Positions 21,801 through 30,800 of a DNA stretch of 64,000 nucleotides are shown piece after piece (position 1 is the stretch's first letter; each line of letters begins with the position of its first letter). This DNA is from Rhizophagus clarus (Eukaryota > Glomeromycota > Glomeromycetes > Glomerales > Glomeraceae): assembly GCA_015698045.1 (NCBI GenBank), contig BLAL01000278.1, positions 1 to 64,000 of the forward strand, in the 5' to 3' direction. The translations under genes and the position numbers were made by a program. A model generated the notes under the pieces. It worked only from the letters and a program-made list of their open reading frames with translations. It did not search any database and was not told the origin of the DNA.

Positions 21801-24800
21801 AATGTATATAATCTATTAATTATTTTAATTTACTCTTTAATAGAAAATGACAAGAAGACGCAAAGGTCTCCAACACATGATCTTCACGCAAGACAGCATT
21901 CTAGATGATTGTCGTCCTGAAAATATGACTAGGGAAGTATTTATTAAAGATTGCGAAAAGGCAGTAAATACCGCAGAAGTCCATTCGGATGAATGGTCTA
22001 CTGAAGACGAAGTTCTGGCAAATGAAGAGCGTAACGATAACATAAGATCAGGAAGGTTGATAAGTACAAATTCTGTAATTAAGATTCACAATAAGGAGTG
22101 GAGGTCTTCTAGAGTACGTAAAGTTGCGAAAGTTTAAAACATAGGCGTTTATGCTAATAAGTTATAAATTTATCATTAGGTTAAAAGAATCTTATTTCGA
22201 GCGGACGAGATCGGAGTAAGCATCGGAACCGGGTTAAGTCGCAAACGTTACCGTCTAGACGATATCGATAAAAAAAGCAGACTAACACAAGACATGGCTA
22301 ATTGGTGGATATCATCAAGGTGGATTGAACCAGAATCTGATGATGATGATGATGATGAGGATAACGACGGTGATAATAACGATGATGATAATAATGGTAA
22401 TGATGATAATAACGATGATGACAATAATGGTAATGGTGATAATAACGATGATGGCAATAATGGTAATGCTGATAAAAATGATGGAACTAATGAAGAACAA
22501 AACGATGATAATAATGGTAATTTAGAAGTAGATGAGCACCAAGGTCCCTTTTACTTAGAAGTACCGGTCGATATCAGAAGACGTACATAATTTAGGTATT
22601 TGTTTCATCATTTAAAATCAACTGCTTGTATTTTGAGTGATTTAAATTCCGTTGTTTATAAATTAACTCTCTAATATCGTTTCTATCCTATTAATCTCTT
22701 TTTTAGAGCACTGGTTATTTTATAGCCATTTATAAGTAACATGACGAGATAAATATGATTTTAATATATTTTATATAAACATTCTATACATAATAATAAT
22801 ATAATAATAAGAACAATATAGTAATATAATAATAATAATATGGACAATATAATAATATAATAATAATAAATATATCATAAATTGCAGTATATATTATAAA
22901 ATAATAGCATACATATTATATATCATACATATTAAATATTAAATATAAATCAATTATCGAAAATGGAAAAATAAAATAAAACCGGACAATAATAGTAATT
23001 ATGAATTACGAGAAAATCGATAATAGAAAGATCCGATATATAAATCGGCATAAACTATTTTTGAAATGTTTCTACCGAGCTAAAAAACCGGACAATAATA
23101 GTAATTATGAATTATGAGAAAATAGATAATAGAAAGATCCGATATATAAATCGGCATAAACTATTTTTGAAATGTTTATACTGAATTAAACTTGGCAATC
23201 CGATTTTAGGAGATTTGGCATGATTATTTAAAAATCGGCGTTCTGATTTTGCGAGAATCGGCAATTATAATTTTAAAACGGTATTCCGATTTATGTCGAT
23301 AAAAATAAAAGAATTTCCGATTGCCAACAATACGTGCCATAAAATCGGCAGCAAAATGCCATAAATAGGACAAATATAGCTATAAACCGGCAGTCTTATT
23401 TTTAGCTATCGACATGTTTATTTTAAAATCGGAATGCCAATTTTCGCAAAATCTGCCAAAATCGGCATTCCGATTTTTTGTTCATAAATAACGTATTTCC
23501 GATCACAAACAATTCGCGCCATAAAATCGGCTTTAAAAAGCCACAAATCAGACAAATATATCCAAAAATCGGTTAAAAATCGGACTGCCGATTTTTGACG
23601 ATTTTTTTTCATTCGACCTGTGAATTCCACAGGTGAAATAGTAGATGTAGTGGTTAAAGGTAATGAATTCGAGATCAAAACATATTTTTGATGATTAGCA
23701 GAAGTGTTATTCAACGTGTAAAATTCTTCTGTGATTGATAACATGTGCTCCAATTAGTATTCCACACAAATCAAATTAGACCAAATCAGGTTAGATTTGA
23801 AATTTGATTTGATCAAATCAAATCTGAAAAGTTTGAATTTGGATTTGAATCAAACCATTCAAATCTGATTTGAAATTTGATTCGAATTTGATTTGATTTG
23901 ATTTAAATTTGATTCGATTCAAATCAAATTCAAATTCAAATCAAATCAAATTCATTCAAATAGATTTGTGATTTGGTTTGATTTGTTGAATTTTAAATAA
24001 AAAAATGCGTTTTGCAACGCAATATTAATAAAAAAATGTTGCGAAACGTATTTCTTTAGTGTGTTTAAGGAGGGTTGGACATCATGTGGTTGCAGTAACT
24101 ACCAATAATATTTACGGTAATTACAGGACCCTGAATAATACCAATATAACTCACATACGGGTTTGCGTAAAGTTTATATGAAATTACTTTTTAAACCTAC
24201 AAATTGAGTTTGCGTAGATCGGTCAATTTGGGATATTATGTTTGTGTAGAGTTTATAATAGATATATGTGGATTTATTTTTAAAAAATACTAATTTCGGT
24301 AAATTAAATTACTCGGTATTCACCAAAATTTATTTTATTTTATTTATTTTTCACTTTTTTTCGGTATTTTATACCAAATTTATTTATTTTTATTATTCTT
24401 TTTCAGGTTTTAATACCCTAATTCCAAAAGTCTGGTCATGTTTTTCGCCCGGCAACACTACAAAAAATAAAAAAAAATAATTAATTTGTTAAAAAAAATA
24501 CCGAAAAACACTTCTCCCACCCTCCCTTACCTTAATTCCAAAAGTCCGGTCGTGCTTTTCATCCTGCAACACTACAAAAAATAAAAAAAAAATCAATACT
24601 TAATTAATTAAAAAAAAACAACGAAACACCTTCCCCAACCCTCCCTTACCTTAATTCCAAAAGTCCGGTCGTGCTTTTCGTCCGGCAACACTACAAAAAA
24701 ATAAAAAAAAAGGTTAATACTTAATTAATTAAAAAAAAATAACGAAACACCTCTCCCAACCCTCCCTTACCTTAATTCCAAAAGTCCGGTCATGCTTTTC

Positions 24801-27800
24801 GTCCGGCAACACTACAAAAAGTAAAAAAAAAAGTTAATACTTAATTAATTAAAAAAAAAAATAACGAAACACCTCCCCCAACCCTCCCTTACCTTAATTC
24901 CAAAAGTCCGGTCATGCTTTTCGTCCGGCAACACTACAAAAAGTAAAAAAAAAAGTTAATACTTAATTAATTAAAAAAAAAAATAACGAAACACCTCCCC
25001 TAACCCCTCCCTTACCTTAATTCCAAAAGTCTGGTCATGCATTTCGTCTGGCAACACTACAAAAAAATAAAAAAAAAATAATTAATTAAATAGTTAAAAA
25101 AAATACCGAAAAACACTTCCCACCCTCCCTTACCTTAATTCCAAAAGTCCGGTCGTGCCTTTCGTCTGGCAACACTACAAAAATAAACTGATAAATGATT
25201 AAAAAAAAGATCAGATATTCGGATTATCTGATTAGATCGGCAAGTCACATGACCCTGCCTTTATACATTTGTGAGTTACTGTATATTAGTATTGTTCGGG
25301 ATCCTTTAATTACGTTTAACCAGGTCATGTATATTTAATTCGATTTGATTTGGATTTGATTTGAATTTGTCAGATTTGATTCAGATTTGATTGAATTAGT
25401 TTAAGCTAATTTGAATTTGATTTGAAATCGAATCAAATCTTTTTTTTTTAATTTGGATTTGAACTTAAATCTTGTTTTGAAGTTTGGATTTGATTTGCAA
25501 ATCAAAATTATCAAATCGAATCAAATCAAACTTCAAATCAAATCTGAATTGATTTGATTTGACCAAATCGTTTGCAGAACACTAGCTCCAGTCCAGTCTT
25601 AGAAGAAGAAATAAGAGTAGAGTCATCCATAAAGACCAGGTTGTTAATAAAAATATCAGAAGTGGAGCCCGTCATAGTTGAAGAGAGTATTGGAGGTCGC
25701 AAAATATAAGGATCCAGCATCTCAGTTTTCAAAATGGTCAGAAGGGGATCAATGTAGATAACTCACAGGAGTGGGAAAATCACTTCGCCTTGATCTATAC
25801 CAATGCGAACCCGATAGGAAGAAGTCTCACCATATGCAGTAAAAACCCAATTTGAACGATTCATAAAAATAGACAAGATGAGTGTGATAGCAGACGCAGG
25901 TAAACGTATGCGTTCCAAAGCGAATTTCAATATAGTAAGGTTAACAGAGTCGAATGTTTTGGAGATGTCCTGGGAAAGAATCCAGAGAGAAGATTTATTG
26001 TGATTGGCATCATGAATAATAGATTCAAGAGTAATAATAGGGTCTCGACAGGTTCCTCCAGGCAGGCCAGCGAAATTACCACCTTTAAGGACGTTGTGAG
26101 CGGCCAAAATGGCAGACAAGCGGTTATAAAAAAGTTTGACAAAGGATTTCTGAATAACTTCCAAAAGCGTGATAGGACGAGTATTTTTTAGTTGACAACG
26201 CCATTCGTGTGGCTTGGGGATAGTAAAAACCATAGCTTGTCGTCACAGATCAGGAATGTCTGCAGAAGCAAAACATTTGCGAATTAAAGTTAAAAGCAAG
26301 GAGTTGGTGGTAGGTCCTAAATGTTTGAGCATTTCATAAGTAATCATAGAAGGACCAGGAGCTTTGCCATTGGGCATGGAAGAAACCGTAGAGAGCCATT
26401 TCTCTAAGGAAGGGGGAGACAGGAGAGAGCTATAAATATCGGGGGAGACAGTGTTCATGGGCGAGTACTCAGAACGCCATCTATTAGGTAATGCAGATAT
26501 ATGTGAAGGGGGTAGACTTGATGGGAACTGCATGTTGAAAGTGATTAGTCACAGCAACAGACACATCCCTTGGGTCCGTTAACAACTGAAGGGTGGTGGG
26601 ATGATCAATAAAGACGCGATTCAACACGATGCGATGACGTGAGCGAGAGAGCGCAGAATTGATAAAGGAAGAAATGTCAGTATCAAAATTCTGATCACGA
26701 GATTCCAGATGAGCCTTGATAGAGGAATCCTGAAACTCTTTTTCTTTCAAAAGGTGTAAGCCCCTTAATAATTTGGAAGCATGTGACAGGGTTTGAAACA
26801 AGTTATTAAAATTATCCGTCCGGCAAGAAAGTAAAGATAAGGGTAAAATAGGGACGGCAGGAAAGGTAGATTTGTACAAATTAAATATATTATTTAATCG
26901 GGTCAAATAACCAGACCATTTCTGATCATGAGAGGAAGAAAAGGTGTGCGGGTATTTACGTAATAATTTAATAGAGTGAGTAACACGATTAAGGAAATGA
27001 TAATGCTGAATCAAAGTTTCCAAATCTTTAGGGAGTTTAGGGGTATGGTTATTACCAACAGTACGTGCGGGTAGAACAGCATTGGCACTAGCAATAATGT
27101 TAGCGTGCAAATATTCACACATCTGATTGATATGCCAAGAAGCAAAAATAGTGTGAGATATACTACATAAGTTGTCAATGTGAATAGAGAAGTCATCCCA
27201 TTGCGAGGGAGTAACCAAATCAAAAGAAAAAATATGACGAGATTGTCATTTAAGCTGTTCTGTACGAGCTGGCTTAACAGAAGAGGATAAAAAGGAATAA
27301 TCATAATATGTAATAACAGGATTATGATCAGAAAAATTAACGTCACAGGCGTCAAAAATGACGGTGGTGAGCAAAAATCGTTTGAGAAGGGGACAAGACC
27401 AAACATAGTCAATTTGGGAAATAATATCCGCACGATGAAAGGTACCCAAAGAAGAAGAAGAAAAATTAACAGGGGTAAAATCAATATATCCATTTGATAA
27501 AAGAAAATTAAAAAGACGATGGTTACGTTTAGAAGCAATTTGGGGTTGATTGAAATATATGGGATAAAATTGATCTAGGTGCATATTAAAATTACCACAA
27601 AAGGCGTGATGAAAACCTAGTCTCTTGGCATCCAGTAAGGCGCTAATAAGGAGGTCGATAGTCTCATCGCGCAAGGATTGATCAGAGGTGGGAGGGATAT
27701 AAACAACAAAAATATGCAGCTTAACGTGACCTTTAAAGTATAAGTCAACAGAGAGCAGTCGTGATGAAAGAGAGGAATAAGTATGAACATGAGAAGCCAA

Positions 27801-30800
27801 AGAATTTTCAATAAAGAGAGAAACACCCCCAGAAGAACGAACATGTTGGAAGGTGTCCAAAACAGAAGAAAAAACAGTATAATTAGAAAGTCGTTTAGAC
27901 AAAAATTGCATTTGTTTGGGATGGAGATGAGTGTCAACGACACCACCAAAGGAGATATGTTTAAGGGAAAAGAAATCATTTAATAGTTCAATTTTGTTGT
28001 GAGAAAATATCTTAAGACCGTTAATGTTGAAAAAGGAAATATTAAAGAAATTGCGAGGGAAAGGTGTAGGAGAAGTAGAAGAAAATAAGGAATCCTGTAA
28101 AGAGAGGTTATCTATATCTAAAGGGTTGGGAGGGTTGTGAACGAAAAAATCATAATTAAAATTATTGTCCGTCATTAAAACACTATGATAAATTCAGACG
28201 GGGAAATGTATGAGAGGGAGGAAAATTAGTTAGAACCAGCTATACTAGCTGAGTTTGAGGAGAAAGAAGAAGAAGTAATGGATCCGATGAAACCGCTAAT
28301 AGAGTTAGCCAGCATGTCCAATTTGTTCTCAATAGCCGAATGCTTCGCATTAATGGCTTGAATTTCATCGCAGGTTTGTGTGGGAGAAGGGACCGGCTGA
28401 GAGGTAGAAGAAGGGGATGAGATTTCAGGGAGATCAATAGGAGCGGAGTGGGGAGCTCTAACTGGGCGTGATGGAGTAAAACCAGGAGAGAATGGATTGA
28501 GAGATGTTTGTACAGGCGAAGCAGTTGGTCGAGAAGATACCAGCGCGACTGTGGAATTAGATATAACTGGTGCATCGATGAGCATATCCGAGAACTGATT
28601 GGTGGCTGGGATGTCAGGTGGGGGTAGCAGCCCGAGGTGCTGTTCAATACGAGTTATACATCTATCGTTGAGCTCGAGAGCAGTGATACGATCACAGACT
28701 TCAGCCATGTCATGTTGGAGAGATTTCAACAAAGATAAAATATTAGCAGCCTCGTGAGGAGACATAGTAATAGCTTGATTAAGTGATGAAAGGGGAGGGG
28801 AGTACGCAAGACCGTAGAAAAGGAAACTGAACGGTCACATTTATCATTGGATTTAGAGCGATCCCGGTGAGGAATGTTAAGATTTTGGGTGTTAGCCAAA
28901 GGTTTTTGTGGCTGGGAGGATTGAGAGTTGCCGGGACCTTTCGAGCGCGAGCGTGAATGAGAACCTGAGCGTAAACGCTCTTTAGGCCTGGCAGGCTGGT
29001 TGATATTGAAACGTTCTTTAAGTGCAGCCACCGGGTTCCTTCCTCTAGTACGACCCCTTTCTTGGCGGCTAGGGCACTGATTGGGAGCACAGCCTAATTT
29101 ACCACATCTGTGGCAAAGTTTATTAGTATTATCTGGGAGGTTCCATTGTAGTGTACAATCTCGAAAGCCAATAATCTGTTCCATGGAGGCATCCATGGTT
29201 TCCTGGGAATTGAAAGTGATATAAGCCCATCTCTTGGGTTTGTAGGAATTCAGGGAGAGAGGAACATTGACGGCCTTAGCACCAAGGTCTCAGGTGAAGG
29301 GGGCCAGGTCGATATCTTTAGTGTTAGGAGGTAATTGTGTGAACGTAGCAACGAATTCATGGTGGAAGGATTTCTGATCAACCGTGTAATGACAGGGAGT
29401 CACCCGGAGGCAGGTGGAGAAGCAATAAACGGCCCATTAGATATCAAAACGGGCGATAGAGAGGGCAGAATTGTAAACAATTCTGGCTTGTTGCACTTTG
29501 GCATTTTTCCTGGAGTAAACTCGACAGGACGCAATGTTACCAAATTTCTTAAAGTAAGACATGATATTATCTTTAGTTAAGAAGAAGGGAATGTCAGTAA
29601 CTTGGATGGCTCAGAGATCTTCATCACTCTGGAGCTGTTTGGGATCGTGAGCATGAAATACAAGGTCTGGAAACTGTTGGTGAGCAGCACCAACACAGGC
29701 GTCACGGATTTTCATGGTTTGGAAATAAATAACGAGGCGTTTGGCATCGCTAGAACCAGTCATTCTTGCTTTACCAGTGTATGATTCGTACATTTCTAAA
29801 AAGGTGTTATTGACGGCATCAATCAATGCCTTATTAGTAGTGAAGTTTTTTAAGGTTTCAGGGGCAGAGTTGGGGGCAGCCGCAGCTTAAAAATCATTTC
29901 TTTCGATGGAGAAGGTAGGAGATTGAATAAGGAGCTGATCAACAGGGGGATCATCATCAATAGCCTTATCAGGCGACGCATTAGGAGGGGATGCAGGAGT
30001 CATTATTCGAACGTGCATGGATACGTTGAGTCCATCAGACGCGTTGTCATGAGGCGCAGATAGTGCCGCAGCAATAATCGGACGAGAGGAGAGAGAAGTT
30101 GAAGCAGTATTATTTTGTTTTGGAGGAGAAGAGGAACCTTCTACTTTGACGTCAGCTGCTGCATCAGTAACGATATCTTCATCCATAGCTTGTTCAGAGA
30201 CAGTGCGAGAGCGTTTTTGTTGAACGGTGTTTTTACCGTCAGAACCAGAGTTATCAGAGTTATTATTATCTTTTTTCCGTTCATGGCGGCTGGCCTTCCT
30301 ACTATTAGGGTTAAAGGAGCTGCAGCCTCGTCTAGCAACGTTATTAGGCATATTCAAGGACTTTTGGATAGGGAAAACTATAAGTTTTTATGAAAAAAGT
30401 GTTAGCTAAAAAAATGGACAGAGTGATCAGCAGAATTTAAATTCAAGGCAAACGCGGCATAGTAGCCAATATCTTTATTAATTATTATTCAACGATACAA
30501 TTTATAAAAAATATAAAAAGAAAACAAAAATAAAATAAAATTAACTAAAAATAAAGCTATATAGTCTCCTAAGTAAAAATAAAGTAATAAAAACTAATCT
30601 AAAAGAATAATCGCATTACACTAAATTTCCCTAGATCTTCCCCCTTGATATATTCCAACCAAAGTAGAAGCAACTATGCTAACATAATAACGGATAACAC
30701 GCCCACTATAAAAATCGACATCCCATCCTGCAAAAGCTGTTATTAAGTAGCACCGTTAGACGACCCATAAAACCTGACAAATGATTATACCATAGTAATC

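Larger units (their letters stand above)
13816..23622. mobile_element. CACTA/CMC-like DNA transposon, 9.8 kb
   Basis: Bounded by perfect 23-bp terminal inverted repeats (CACAGGTCGAATG, eight A, TC) at 13816-13838 and 23600-23622. The 3-bp target duplication AAT is at 13813-13815 and 23623-23625. The interior has a Tnp2-like transposase on the minus strand and a divergent six-exon plus-strand gene. Subterminal zones are full of TGCCGATTTT words, as in CACTA elements. It interrupts a LINE RT gene, which rejoins in frame when the element and one AAT are removed. The termini start CACAG rather than the usual CACTA/G. Confidence 0.9.
10638..30430 (-). mobile_element. LINE (APE-RT-RNase H), split by two later insertions
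   Basis: A non-LTR retrotransposon read from about 30430 down to 10638, with ORF1 (RRM-like, CCHC), then an APE endonuclease, RT, RNase H and a C-terminal region. Subtracting the CACTA-like element (13816-23622 plus one 3-bp target copy) and the hAT-like element (23755-25584 plus one 8-bp copy) leaves about 8.1 kb. The coding frame then joins exactly at both points (VEF to HLSLSSL; KTGLE to HMLSI). The RNase H after RT suggests the I/Tad group. Both ends abut the 15-bp sequence AGAATTTAAATTCAA. Stops and frameshifts make it non-autonomous. Confidence 0.85.

Noticed and set aside
24411..25185. Regular repeats resembling a CRISPR array
   Set aside because: Units of about 120 bp are similar throughout, with no unique spacers, in a eukaryotic transposon.
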